64,000 bases of DNA from positions 1 to 64,000 of the forward strand of contig NZ_FOYZ01000005.1 in assembly GCF_900112775.1 (NCBI RefSeq), in the 5' to 3' direction. The translations under genes and the position numbers were made by a program. This document shows, in pieces, positions 16,207 to 24,602 of this stretch. This DNA is from Anaeromicropila populeti (GTDB lineage: Bacteria; Bacillota; Clostridia; Lachnospirales; Lachnospiraceae). The notes beneath the pieces were generated by a model. That model saw only the letters and a list, made by a program, of their open reading frames with translations, did no database searches and was not told the DNA's origin. Positions within the stretch are counted from its first letter, which is position 1; each line of letters opens with the position of its first letter.

Positions 16207-17139
16207 TTACAGTGTAATTCGTGTTCCCGCTTTGCCCTTCACAGCTGACTTAGCTTTTTCCAAAGGAGCTATGATAGCAGTTTTTTCAGGACTCATTGAT
16301 GCAAAAGTTATACCAGCTTCTATTTTAGGCAGCATGGAATGAGGAGCAAAGTGTCCTTCCTCAATATATTCTTTTGCTTGTTCTACTTGTAGGGAGTCTA
16401 AAAGAAGTTCACCAGGCTGTCCAAAGTTTAGAGCTACTTTTTCTACTCCTGTCAAAAATAGCAAGGTATCTGCTTCAATTAGTTCTGCCAGTTTTTCGCC
16501 AATATAGTCTTTTTCTATAATAGCACTGGCGCCCTTTAGATTGGCACCCTGTTCAAGTACAGGAATACCACCACCGCCAGCAGCAATTACAAGCTGACCT
16601 GCGTTGAGTAACGCTTCAATGGCATCACTTTCATAAATGCCAAGAGGCTTAGGAGCAGCAATAATCCTGCGATAGCCACTGCCTTCCTTCACCACGTAAT
16701 TACCCTTTGCTTCTTCTGCTTTTGCTTCCTGTTCAGACATAACACGGCCAATTACCTTAGAAGGTTTGCTAAAAGCTTCATCAAATGGATCGACACGTAC
16801 CTGAGTAATAATAGTGGAAACGGGTTTAAATATGCCTCTATTCACTAATTCTGTACGAATTGCATTTTGTAAATCATATCCAATATATCCTTGGCTCATG
16901 GCGCTGCAAATAGACATAGGTGCTTTTGTATATTTTGTATCCAGACGGCTGAATTCAGTTAAAGCAGAGTGAATCATACCGATTTGAGGGGCATTGCTAT
17001 GAGTAATTACAATTTCATATTTTTCCTGCACTAAATCTGCAACGGCATTGGCAGCTGATTTAACAGCTTCCTGCTGTTCAGGAAAAATTCTGCCAAAAGC
17101 TTTACGGCCTAACACTACAACAATTTTTTTATTTGCCAT
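16207..17139 (-). CDS. arcC: Carbamate kinase
   Basis: Transfers phosphate from carbamoyl phosphate to ADP, making ATP, ammonia and CO2, usually at the end of arginine, citrulline or purine/allantoin breakdown. The 310 residues match the family. It starts KIVVVLGRKAFG and has ITHSNAPQIGMI, MSQGYIGYDLQNAI, IAAGGGGIPV in the nucleotide site, DTLLFLTGVEKVALNFG and FAPHSMLPKIEAGI. Two small differences are VVVLGRKAF where VVALGGNAL is usual and ITHSNAPQIG for ITHGNGPQVG, so it is a divergent member. No arginine deiminase or ornithine transcarbamylase is nearby, so the source of carbamoyl phosphate is open. It has its own minus-strand promoter. Confidence 0.93.
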   Translation of the reverse strand: MANKKIVVVLGRKAFGRIFPEQQEAVKSAANAVADLVQEKYEIVITHSNAPQIGMIHSALTEFSRLDTKYTKAPMSICSAMSQGYIGYDLQNAIRTELVNRGIFKPVSTIITQVRVDPFDEAFSKPSKVIGRVMSEQEAKAEEAKGNYVVKEGSGYRRIIAAPKPLGIYESDAIEALLNAGQLVIAAGGGGIPVLEQGANLKGASAIIEKDYIGEKLAELIEADTLLFLTGVEKVALNFGQPGELLLDSLQVEQAKEYIEEGHFAPHSMLPKIEAGITFASMSPEKTAIIAPLEKAKSAVKGKAGTRITL

Positions 17140-17198
17140 AATAATACCTCATTTCTAAGTTGAGTAATATCATGAAGCATGTTTGCTTCCTACTATTT

Positions 17199-17227
17199 AT
17201 TATGCCATAGCAAGGGAAACCAATCAA
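17199..17227 (-). promoter_or_regulatory. Promoter of carbamate kinase
   Basis: On the minus strand TTGATT, a 17-base spacer and CATAAT. The leader carries a small GAAGC/GCTTC hairpin. Confidence 0.55.
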
Positions 17228-17256
17228 GAGAAAGATAGAACAAAATTCGTTTGTAC

Positions 17257-17291
17257 TTGACAATACATGTATAATTGTATACAATTATACA
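17257..17291 (+). promoter_or_regulatory. Promoter overlapped by a perfect 24-bp palindromic operator
   Basis: TTGACA (17257-17262), a 17-base spacer and TACAAT (17280-17285) form the promoter of the citrate synthase operon. Bases 17268-17291 are a perfect palindrome built on ATTGTATACAAT, the type of site bound by FadR-subfamily GntR regulators. The site covers the -10 box, so binding would repress. The third gene of the operon encodes such a regulator, which points to autorepression. Confidence 0.75.
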
Positions 17292-17314
17292 AAATGTAAT
17301 GGAGGAGCAATTTC

Positions 17315-18715
17315 ATGGAGAACAGAAAAGTAACTATAAATGAACATACCAATTTATTAAAATTAGAAGAGCATATGTATCCTTTAGTGGATGTAGAAGT
17401 ACCGAATACTTTCCGAAACCTGTTTCCTTATGACGAGGTGCCAAAAATTGCTTTTAATGAAAGAATCGTCCCACACAACTTTCCAGAAAAAATCTGGATT
17501 ACGGACACGACATTTCGTGATGGACAGCAATCTAGAGCACCTTATACAACGGAACAGATTGTTACATTATATGATTACATGCACAGACTGGGCGGTCCTA
17601 ATGGTATTATTAAGCAGAGTGAGTTCTTTTTATACAGTAAAAAGGACAGAGATGCCGTATACAAATGTTTGGAGAGAGGCTATGAGTTTCCAGAGGTCAC
17701 TTCTTGGATTCGGGCAAGCAAATCAGATTTTGAACTGGTAAAGGATATTGGACTGAAAGAAACAGGTATTTTGGTAAGCTGTTCTGATTATCATATTTTT
17801 TATAAGATGAAAATGACTAGAAAGCAGATTATGGAGCAGTATTTAAGCGTGATTAAAGAGTGTCTGGAAATTGGTGTTTCCCCAAGATGTCATCTGGAAG
17901 ATATCACCAGATCAGATATCTATGGATTTGTAATACCATTTTGCGTTGAATTGATGAAATTAAGTGAGGAATATAAGATACCTGTAAAAATTCGTGCTTG
18001 TGATACAATGGGATACGGTGTTAATTTTACAGGAGCAGTCATTCCAAGATCAGTACAAGGAATTATTTATGGAATTTTAACCCATGCAGGTGTACCATCT
18101 GAATGGCTGGAATGGCATGGACACAATGATTTTTACAAAGCGGTTTCTAACTCAACTACTGCATGGCTTTATGGTGCCTGTGGAGTAAACTGTTCCTTAT
18201 TTGGAATTGGAGAACGTACAGGAAATACACCTCTTGAAGCAATGGTATTTGAATATGCCCAGTTAAAAGGCACTTTAGATGGCATGGAGACAACGGTTAT
18301 TACAGAGATGGCAGAGTATTATGAAAATGAGATTGGCTATCGTGTTCCATCACGTACTCCTTTTGTAGGAAAGAATTTTAATGTAACACGAGCAGGAATT
18401 CATGCAGATGGGTTATTGAAAAATGAAGAGATTTATAATATATTTGATACAGAGAAGTTTTTAAACCGACCTGTATTAGTATCCGTATCAAATACCTCAG
18501 GTATTGCTGGAATTGCACACTGGATTAATACGTATTACCGTTTATCTGGTGACAAGGCAGTAGATAAGGCACATCCAGTAGTTTTATACGTAAAGAAGTG
18601 GGTAGATGAAGAATATGAAACGGGGCGTGTAACAGTTATTACGGATGATGAGCTGATTGATGTGATTGGCAAGGCATGTCTTGAAACAAATACAGTGGGG
18701 TTTAGGAAAGAATAG
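17315..18715 (+). CDS. Probable Re-citrate synthase (isopropylmalate/homocitrate synthase family)
   Basis: A DRE-TIM metallolyase that condenses acetyl-CoA with a 2-oxo acid. The barrel has ITDTTFRDGQQSRAPYT near residue 65, the metal-binding HGHND in EWHGHNDFYKAV and GIGERTGNTPLEAM. Members with these features, about 450-470 residues and next to an isocitrate dehydrogenase gene, include the Re-citrate synthase characterised in Clostridium kluyveri. A leucine-type regulatory domain is absent and no leu or lysine genes are near, which argues against isopropylmalate or homocitrate synthase. The likely product is citrate, feeding 2-oxoglutarate and glutamate synthesis in an anaerobe. GGAGGAG lies before the ATG. 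Confidence 0.82.
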   Translation: MENRKVTINEHTNLLKLEEHMYPLVDVEVPNTFRNLFPYDEVPKIAFNERIVPHNFPEKIWITDTTFRDGQQSRAPYTTEQIVTLYDYMHRLGGPNGIIKQSEFFLYSKKDRDAVYKCLERGYEFPEVTSWIRASKSDFELVKDIGLKETGILVSCSDYHIFYKMKMTRKQIMEQYLSVIKECLEIGVSPRCHLEDITRSDIYGFVIPFCVELMKLSEEYKIPVKIRACDTMGYGVNFTGAVIPRSVQGIIYGILTHAGVPSEWLEWHGHNDFYKAVSNSTTAWLYGACGVNCSLFGIGERTGNTPLEAMVFEYAQLKGTLDGMETTVITEMAEYYENEIGYRVPSRTPFVGKNFNVTRAGIHADGLLKNEEIYNIFDTEKFLNRPVLVSVSNTSGIAGIAHWINTYYRLSGDKAVDKAHPVVLYVKKWVDEEYETGRVTVITDDELIDVIGKACLETNTVGFRKE

Positions 18716-18740
18716 CTCAATAAATTTTAGGAGGATTACA

Positions 18741-19904
18741 ATGTATAACGAACAGATTGAAGCAGCAAAGGAGAAGTTTGGACAGCTATTGGAGAAACAG
18801 CTAAAAAGAGTAGAAGCAATGAAAGCCCAGGGCGATTTTGTGGATTATAAAGCACTTGAGAAAATTGTGATTGGTGTCTGCGGTGGAGACGGAATTGGTC
18901 CAGCGATTACGGCACAGGCGCAAAGAGTGTTAGAATATTTGTTACAGAAGGATGTAAAGAGTGGTAAAGTAGAATTTAAAGTAATTGATGGTCTTACAAT
19001 TGAAAGAAGAGCAGCAGAAATGGCTGCAATTCCAGAGGAAGTTCTGGCAGAATTAAAGATCTGTGATGTTATTTTAAAAGGACCTACTACTACACCTAGA
19101 AAAGGGGATCCATGGCCTAATGTGGAGTCAGCAAATGTTTCCATGAGAAAGGAACTGGATTTGTTTGCCAATGTAAGACCTGTGCGGATTCCTGAACTGG
19201 GAATTGACTGGACGTTCTATAGAGAAAACACAGAAGGCGGTTATGCAGCAGGTAAAGAGGGTGTTCATGTTACTGAGGATCTGGGAATTGATTTTACTGT
19301 TGTAACTAGCCAGGGATGTGATAGAATTATTCGTGCAGCATTTGAATTTGCAAAGAATAATGGAAAAACAAAAGTGACAGCAGTTACAAAAGCAAATATT
19401 ATTAAAACAACAGATGGAAAATTCTTGGATGCGTTTTATCGCATTGCTAAAGAATATGAAGGAATTCAGGCAGATGACTGGTATATTGATATTATGACAG
19501 CTAAACTGGTTGATGAAAAAAGAAGAAGAGACTTCCAGGTGCTTGTCCTGCCAAATCTTTACGGTGACATTTTGACGGATGAAGCCGCAGAATTCCAAGG
19601 TGGAGTTGGTACTGCCGGAAGTGCAAACATTGGTAAGAAGTATGCTATGTTTGAAGCGATTCATGGTTCCGCACCACGTATGGTTCTGGAAGGCAGAGAT
19701 AAATATGCAGATCCTTGTAGTGTAATTCGTGCAGGAGCAATGCTTTTGGCGCATATTGGATATAGCGCAGAAGCTGATAAACTGTATCAGGCACTTGATA
19801 TCTGTACCGTAACAGAGAAGAAGCTTGTACTTACTGGCAGAGATACTGGATGTACAGGAGAAGAATTTGCAAATTATATTATGGAAACAATTGAAAAACT
19901 ATAA
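18741..19904 (+). CDS. icd: Isocitrate dehydrogenase (isocitrate/isopropylmalate family)
   Basis: Oxidatively decarboxylates isocitrate to 2-oxoglutarate. 387 residues. It opens with a helical stretch of about 40 residues, then GVCGGDGIGPAITAQA, the substrate region RKGDPWPNVESANVSMRKEL, TFYRENTEGGYAAGKEG, TKANIIKTTDGKF and LPNLYGDILTDEAAEFQGG. The substrate loop has SANVSMRKEL rather than the LRKLLDL type of leucine enzymes, so isocitrate fits better than isopropylmalate. AGGAGG lies before the ATG at 18741, 25 bases after the citrate synthase stop. No aconitase gene is in the window. Cofactor choice (NAD or NADP) cannot be read safely. Confidence 0.87.
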   Translation: MYNEQIEAAKEKFGQLLEKQLKRVEAMKAQGDFVDYKALEKIVIGVCGGDGIGPAITAQAQRVLEYLLQKDVKSGKVEFKVIDGLTIERRAAEMAAIPEEVLAELKICDVILKGPTTTPRKGDPWPNVESANVSMRKELDLFANVRPVRIPELGIDWTFYRENTEGGYAAGKEGVHVTEDLGIDFTVVTSQGCDRIIRAAFEFAKNNGKTKVTAVTKANIIKTTDGKFLDAFYRIAKEYEGIQADDWYIDIMTAKLVDEKRRRDFQVLVLPNLYGDILTDEAAEFQGGVGTAGSANIGKKYAMFEAIHGSAPRMVLEGRDKYADPCSVIRAGAMLLAHIGYSAEADKLYQALDICTVTEKKLVLTGRDTGCTGEEFANYIMETIEKL

Positions 19905-19971
19905 TGTATCGAATGGGAACTAGATACCGTTGATTATGTAAGGTTTGTTCCAGACAATAGGAGGTTCACCT

Positions 19972-20658
19972 GTGGAAGAGTTTGATGTGGAGAAAGATAC
20001 CACAGATAAATATACTCTGAGAGGAAGAGTATTTAGTCAGATTAGAGAGGGTATCCTATCAGGGAAATATAAGTCTGGTGATGAGTTAAAGGAAAGCACG
20101 ATCGGACAGGAGCTTGGGGTAAGCCGGACTCCTGTCCGGGAGGCTTTAAGGCAGTTGGAACTAGAGGGATTAGTAAAAATTATTCCGAATAAGGGTGCTT
20201 ATGTGAACGGATTGTCATCTAAGGACTTAAAAGATATTTATTCAATACGTTCCTATTTGGAAGGACTGTGTGCAAGGTGGGCTTGTGCCAATATTACAGA
20301 AGAACAGATTGAGGATTTAGAGGAAATTATTTATTTATCGGACTTTCATGCGCAGAAAATGCACCATGAGCAGTTATTGGAACTTGATAATAAATTTCAC
20401 GATGTTCTTTATGAGGCATCGAATAGTAAAATGCTAAAGCATTTATTAAAAGATTTTCATCATTACGTGCAGAGGGTTCGTAAAACCACGTTATCTGCTA
20501 TGGAGCGTGCAATTGAATCGAATCAGGAGCACAAAGCCATTCTGGAGGCCTTGAAAGAGAAAAATTGTGATAAGGCAGAGGAACTGGCACATCAGCATCT
20601 TTTGAATACAATGGCAAATATTGAAAAGCAGGGTCTTGAAAACTTAATACAAGAATAG
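19972..20658 (+). CDS. GntR-family regulator, FadR/FCD subfamily
   Basis: A 228-residue repressor-type regulator. The winged helix at the N-terminus has FSQIREGILSGKYKSGDEL and LGVSRTPVREALRQLELEGL. The all-helical FCD domain that binds small acids or metal follows, with IRSYLEGLCARWA, LDNKFHDVLYEASNS and a closing EHKAILEAL. The GTG at 19972 is taken as start because AGGAGG lies 7 bases before it. Its place after citrate synthase and isocitrate dehydrogenase, and the palindrome on the operon promoter, suggest it controls this operon in response to an organic acid such as citrate or 2-oxoglutarate; the ligand is inference. Confidence 0.9.
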   Translation: MEEFDVEKDTTDKYTLRGRVFSQIREGILSGKYKSGDELKESTIGQELGVSRTPVREALRQLELEGLVKIIPNKGAYVNGLSSKDLKDIYSIRSYLEGLCARWACANITEEQIEDLEEIIYLSDFHAQKMHHEQLLELDNKFHDVLYEASNSKMLKHLLKDFHHYVQRVRKTTLSAMERAIESNQEHKAILEALKEKNCDKAEELAHQHLLNTMANIEKQGLENLIQE

Positions 20659-20692
20659 AAGCTTACAGAGCATTATTAATGGAGGAATGATT

Positions 20693-21475
20693 ATGAAAAA
20701 AAGTATTTATGTAGTTTTAGGTATGTTAATGATTGTATCATTAGCAGCATGTGGCAAGAAAGAAGATAATGCTGCGGATGGTGGAAGTAACGATTCTAAT
20801 ACCATTATTGTTGGAACAGAAGCTGGATTTGCACCATATGAATATATGGATGGTGATACAGTAGTTGGTGTAGATATGGATATAGCTCAGGCAATTGCAG
20901 ATGCAATGGGAAAAGAGCTGGTTATAAAAAATATGGATTTTGATGGTGCTTTATTAGCGGTGCAGAATGGAAAAATCGATTTTGTGGCAGCAGGTGTTTC
21001 TGTAGATGAAGAACGTAAGAAATATGTTGATTTTTCAGAAGAATATGTTGATTCTACTGAAGTAATTGTAGTAAATAAGGAAAATCCAATGGTTTCTAGC
21101 GCAGCAGATTTAAAGGATAAGGTAATCGGTGTACAGCAGGGTAATATTGCGGACATCTGGTGCTCGAAAGAAGAAAATGTAAAAGCGAAAGAAGTAAAAA
21201 GATATACAAAATTTGTTCAGGCAGCAGAAGATTTGGCCAATGGAAAAATTGACTGTATTGTAATGGATGAGCTTCCAGCGGTTGAACTGGTAACTGCAAA
21301 TGATAAGCTTGTAATTTTAGAAGGCGAAGAGAACATTGTATTTCAGGATCAATATGCAATTGCTTTGAAAAAGGGAAATACTGAATTGCAGGAACAGATC
21401 AATGAAGTAATTAAGGATTTGAAGGAAAACGGCAAAATCGATGAATTTATTGCTAATCATGCTACTCAGAAGTAA
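20693..21475 (+). CDS. Amino-acid ABC transporter substrate-binding lipoprotein
   Basis: A polar amino-acid binding protein anchored outside the membrane. The signal ends in lipobox LAAC at about residue 20. The SBP_bac_3 fold shows VGTEAGFAPYEYMDGD, VGVDMDIAQAIADAMG, DGALLAVQNGKIDFVAAGVS and GVQQGNIADIWC. The TVIRV-type hinge residues fit a cationic or polar amino acid; specificity is not certain. GGAGGA is 6 bases before the ATG at 20693, so the ATG at 20687 is rejected. It is followed by permease and ATPase genes and sits behind glutamate-forming enzymes and their regulator, so import and synthesis of glutamate-family amino acids may be co-regulated. Confidence 0.92.
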   Translation: MKKSIYVVLGMLMIVSLAACGKKEDNAADGGSNDSNTIIVGTEAGFAPYEYMDGDTVVGVDMDIAQAIADAMGKELVIKNMDFDGALLAVQNGKIDFVAAGVSVDEERKKYVDFSEEYVDSTEVIVVNKENPMVSSAADLKDKVIGVQQGNIADIWCSKEENVKAKEVKRYTKFVQAAEDLANGKIDCIVMDELPAVELVTANDKLVILEGEENIVFQDQYAIALKKGNTELQEQINEVIKDLKENGKIDEFIANHATQK

Positions 21476-21499
21476 TAGAAAAGGGGCAGGGAACCAGTT

Positions 21500-22255
21500 A
21501 TGATACAAAATATAATGGATTGGATGCAAAGATTAGGCCCACGTCTGAACGATGCATTTCTGGTAGATGACCGTTATAAAGCTTATTTAGAAGGATTAAA
21601 GTATACCATTGAAATAGCACTGATGGCAATTCTAATCGGTTGTCTGATTGGTGTGGTTATTGCAATTATAAAGGTTAGTGCATCTGGAGTCAGAGGACTA
21701 AAATGGCTGAATGTATTATGTGATCTGTATATTACGTTAATTCGTGGAACACCTCTTGTACTACAGCTTTTAATTATTTATAATTTGATTTTTACAGCAA
21801 GGGACACCAATGAGGTTGTCGTAGGTGCAGTTTGTTTCGGTATTAACTCAGGTGCTTATGTTGCTGAAATTGTCCGGGCAGGTATTGAGTCCATTGATAA
21901 AGGGCAAATGGAGGCAGGACGTTCCCTTGGTTTTAATCATATTCAGACTATGTTTTATATTATATTGCCTCAGGCCATTAAAAATATTCTTCCAGCATTG
22001 GGAAATGAGTTTATTGTGTTAATAAAAGAAACATCTGTGGCTGGATATATTGCAGTTCCAGATCTTGCTAAAAATGCGCAATATGTTGGTTCCCGTACGT
22101 ATGATGTTTTGCCGCCGCTTTTTATAGCTGCTGCTTTTTACCTGATTATTGTGCTGGGGCTGACATGGCTGCTGAAAAGGTTGGAAAGGAGGATGGGACA
22201 AGGTGATAGAGACAAAAAATCTAAAAAAAGCCTTCGGAAGCATTTCCGTCCTTAA
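21500..22255 (+). CDS. Amino-acid ABC transporter permease (HisM/GlnP type)
   Basis: The 251-residue membrane subunit of the importer. About five membrane helices; the N-terminal transport motif is [16 protein letters not shown] and the coupling loop that meets the ATPase is [20 protein letters not shown]. It ends with a basic tail after [15 protein letters not shown]. The 3' end overlaps the ATPase gene by 53 bases, so translation of the two is coupled. Confidence 0.93.
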   Translation: MIQNIMDWMQRLGPRLNDAFLVDDRYKAYLEGLKYTIEIALMAILIGCLIGVVIAIIKVSASGVRGLKWLNVLCDLYITLIRGTPLVLQLLIIYNLIFTARDTNEVVVGAVCFGINSGAYVAEIVRAGIESIDKGQMEAGRSLGFNHIQTMFYIILPQAIKNILPALGNEFIVLIKETSVAGYIAVPDLAKNAQYVGSRTYDVLPPLFIAAAFYLIIVLGLTWLLKRLERRMGQGDRDKKSKKSLRKHFRP

Positions 22256-22925
22256 TGGCATTTCGGAGAAGATTGAGAAGGGAGAAAAAGTAGTAATTAT
22301 AGGACCATCTGGTTCAGGAAAATCTACTTTTCTCAGGTGCCTGAATCTTTTAGAGACTCCTACCAGCGGGGAAATTTGGTTTGAAGGAAATCAGATAAAT
22401 GGTCCTAAGACAAATATTAATCGCCTTCGTCAAAAGATGGGGATGGTATTTCAGCAATTTAATCTTTTTCCACACCTGACAGTAAAAGAAAACATTACAC
22501 TGGCACCAGTAAAGCTAAAGCTGATGAGTTCGCAGGAAGCAGATAAGAAGGCAGTGGAATTGTTAAAAAGAGTTGGTCTTCCAGATAAGGCAGATGCTTA
22601 CCCCAAACAGCTTTCGGGAGGGCAGAAGCAGCGTATTGCTATTGCCAGGGCGTTAGCCATGAATCCCGATGTCTTGTTATTTGATGAGCCGACTTCTGCA
22701 CTAGATCCAGAAATGGTAGGAGAAGTTCTGGAGCTTATGAAGGAATTGGCAGAGGAAGGAATGACTATGGTTGTTGTAACCCATGAGATGGGATTTGCAA
22801 GGGAGGTTGCAACAAGAGTTATGTTTATTGATGAGGGAATTATTAAAGAACAGAATACTCCACAGGAATTTTTTGATCAACCACAGGATGAAAGGTTAAA
22901 GAACTTTTTATCAAAGGTATTATAG
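22203..22925 (+). CDS. Amino-acid ABC transporter ATP-binding protein (GlnQ type)
   Basis: A 240-residue ATPase that drives the importer encoded upstream. Walker [18 protein letters not shown]-loop [12 protein letters not shown], signature [15 protein letters not shown], Walker [14 protein letters not shown] and switch His in VVTHEMGFA are all intact. GTG start with AAGGAGG 10 bases upstream, inside the permease gene. It is the last gene of the operon that begins with citrate synthase, or of a sub-operon beginning with the binding protein. Confidence 0.95.
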   Translation: MIETKNLKKAFGSISVLNGISEKIEKGEKVVIIGPSGSGKSTFLRCLNLLETPTSGEIWFEGNQINGPKTNINRLRQKMGMVFQQFNLFPHLTVKENITLAPVKLKLMSSQEADKKAVELLKRVGLPDKADAYPKQLSGGQKQRIAIARALAMNPDVLLFDEPTSALDPEMVGEVLELMKELAEEGMTMVVVTHEMGFAREVATRVMFIDEGIIKEQNTPQEFFDQPQDERLKNFLSKVL

Positions 22926-22943
22926 AATAATTCATAAATGTAA

Positions 22944-22987
22944 AGAGTTGTCTTGTTATGCAGAATAATAGGACAGCTCTTTTTTTA
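22944..22987 (+). terminator. Rho-independent terminator
   Basis: AGAGTTGTC pairs with GACAGCTCT (one G-T pair) and is followed by seven T. It closes the citrate/amino-acid transport operon. Confidence 0.85.
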
Positions 22988-23144
22988 GCATCGAAAATTA
23001 TATTATTTTCTTTCCAATTAGTCACAATTTTGCCATAAACAGTCCCTATACTTTTAAATATGGTGTTTTATTACAAATAAAATGCATAGAAAGTGTATGA
23101 TAGAAGGGTGAAACTAGTAAACAGCACAATGAAAGGAAATAGTT

Positions 23145-24575
23145 ATGATATTTACTACGTATGAATTTCTACTACTATACTTACCACTTACATTTATAGG
23201 GTACTTTATTTTAAATAAGTGTAATTTTTATGGAATCTCTAAAATATGGCTTATAACAGCATCTTTTATCTTTTATGCTCAAGGAAGTCCTGATTTCTTC
23301 CCTTACTTTTTAGCAAGTGTAATTGGAAATTTTGTTGTAGGAAGTGCATTATCCGACTTGAAGGAGAATGATAAACTTCAGAGAAAACTGCTTTTACTCA
23401 TTGGAATCCTGGCAAATGTATTTTTATTAGGATACTACAAATACATGGATTTTTTTATTGAAAATGTGAATGCATTAGCGGGAACAGATTTTACATTGAA
23501 ACATATTGTATTGCCTATTGGAATCTCATTTTTTACATTTCAGCTTATTGCCTTTTTGGTAGACTCTGCAAGGGGAGAGACAAAAGGCTATAATATTATG
23601 GATTACCTTCTATTTATTACATTTTTTCCCCAGCTAATTGTAGGACCCATTGTTCACCATAAGGAGATGGTACATCAGTTTGAAAACAAGGATAATCTAG
23701 TCATTAATTATGATAATATTGCGAAGGGATTATTTATCTTTTCAATTGGATGTGCAAAGAAAATGTTATTTGCAGATCCACTGACAACAGATGCACAAGC
23801 ATTTTACGCCAATGTTCACAGTAATATGCCATTACTAAATGCATGGTTTCATAGTTTAGAATATACGTTATCCTATTATTTTGACTTGTCTGGATATGCC
23901 GATATGGCCATAGGGATGGGCTGGATGTTTAATATTCGGATTCCACAAAATTTTAATTCTCCATATAAGGCAAAGGATTTTCAGGAGTATTGGAAACGTT
24001 GGCATATGACACTTTCAAAATTTCTGGGGGATTATATTTTCCGTAATGTATTTCGTAAAAATGTGAAGTGGCGTAACTATTATATTGCCACAATGGTTAC
24101 ATTTTTTGTATCGGGATTCTGGCATGGTTCAGGCTGGACCTTTGTGCTATGGGGGATTATTAACGGTTTACTTGTCTGTGTAGCTGCATACCGTAATCGT
24201 AAAAATATGAAAACACCATACGTGGCAGGAGTTGCCGTTACTTTTTTCTTTGTTATATTAACAAGAGTTTTATTTGTATCCAATACCTTTTCTACTGCCT
24301 GGAATGTAATAACCAGCATGTTTCATTTCTCTTCTCTGTTTGGAACTGGGGAAATGTCATTTATTAATCAGATAACTTCTTTTGTAGTAAATAATCAGAG
24401 AATGGGATTGTTATCTGTATTAGCACTGGCAATTTGCTGGTTCACTCCAAATACAAGGGAGATTACAGATAAATATAAGCCAGATGCAGCGACTCTTGTT
24501 TATGGAGCAGTGCTGTTGACGATTTGTATTCTGAAAATGGATCGTGTTGTACAATTCTTGTATTTTCAATTTTAA
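23145..24575 (+). CDS. MBOAT-family membrane O-acyltransferase (DltB/AlgI type)
   Basis: Transfers acyl groups across the membrane to a surface polymer. 476 residues with about ten membrane helices. Family markers are IGISFFTFQLIAFLVD, FFPQLIVGPIVHH, SGYADMAIGMGWMFNIRIPQ, NFNSPYKAKDFQEYWKRWH, and the catalytic His in FVSGFWHGSGWTFVLWG. The next gene encodes a membrane-anchored SGNH-like protein, the usual partner in alginate- or exopolysaccharide-type O-acetylation. No dltA or dltC is present, so D-alanylation of teichoic acid is unlikely. AAAGG precedes the ATG. Confidence 0.92.
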   Translation: MIFTTYEFLLLYLPLTFIGYFILNKCNFYGISKIWLITASFIFYAQGSPDFFPYFLASVIGNFVVGSALSDLKENDKLQRKLLLLIGILANVFLLGYYKYMDFFIENVNALAGTDFTLKHIVLPIGISFFTFQLIAFLVDSARGETKGYNIMDYLLFITFFPQLIVGPIVHHKEMVHQFENKDNLVINYDNIAKGLFIFSIGCAKKMLFADPLTTDAQAFYANVHSNMPLLNAWFHSLEYTLSYYFDLSGYADMAIGMGWMFNIRIPQNFNSPYKAKDFQEYWKRWHMTLSKFLGDYIFRNVFRKNVKWRNYYIATMVTFFVSGFWHGSGWTFVLWGIINGLLVCVAAYRNRKNMKTPYVAGVAVTFFFVILTRVLFVSNTFSTAWNVITSMFHFSSLFGTGEMSFINQITSFVVNNQRMGLLSVLALAICWFTPNTREITDKYKPDAATLVYGAVLLTICILKMDRVVQFLYFQF

Positions 24576-24602
24576 CAAAGAAAAAAAGTTTGGAGGGATA
24601 CT

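Noticed and set aside
16207-17139. Arginine deiminase operon
   Set aside because: Only carbamate kinase is present and it has its own promoter and terminator; no arcA, arcB or arcD is in the window.
17315-18715. 2-isopropylmalate synthase call
   Set aside because: No leucine genes are near, no regulatory domain is seen and the neighbour is an isocitrate-type dehydrogenase, so citrate synthesis is the better reading.
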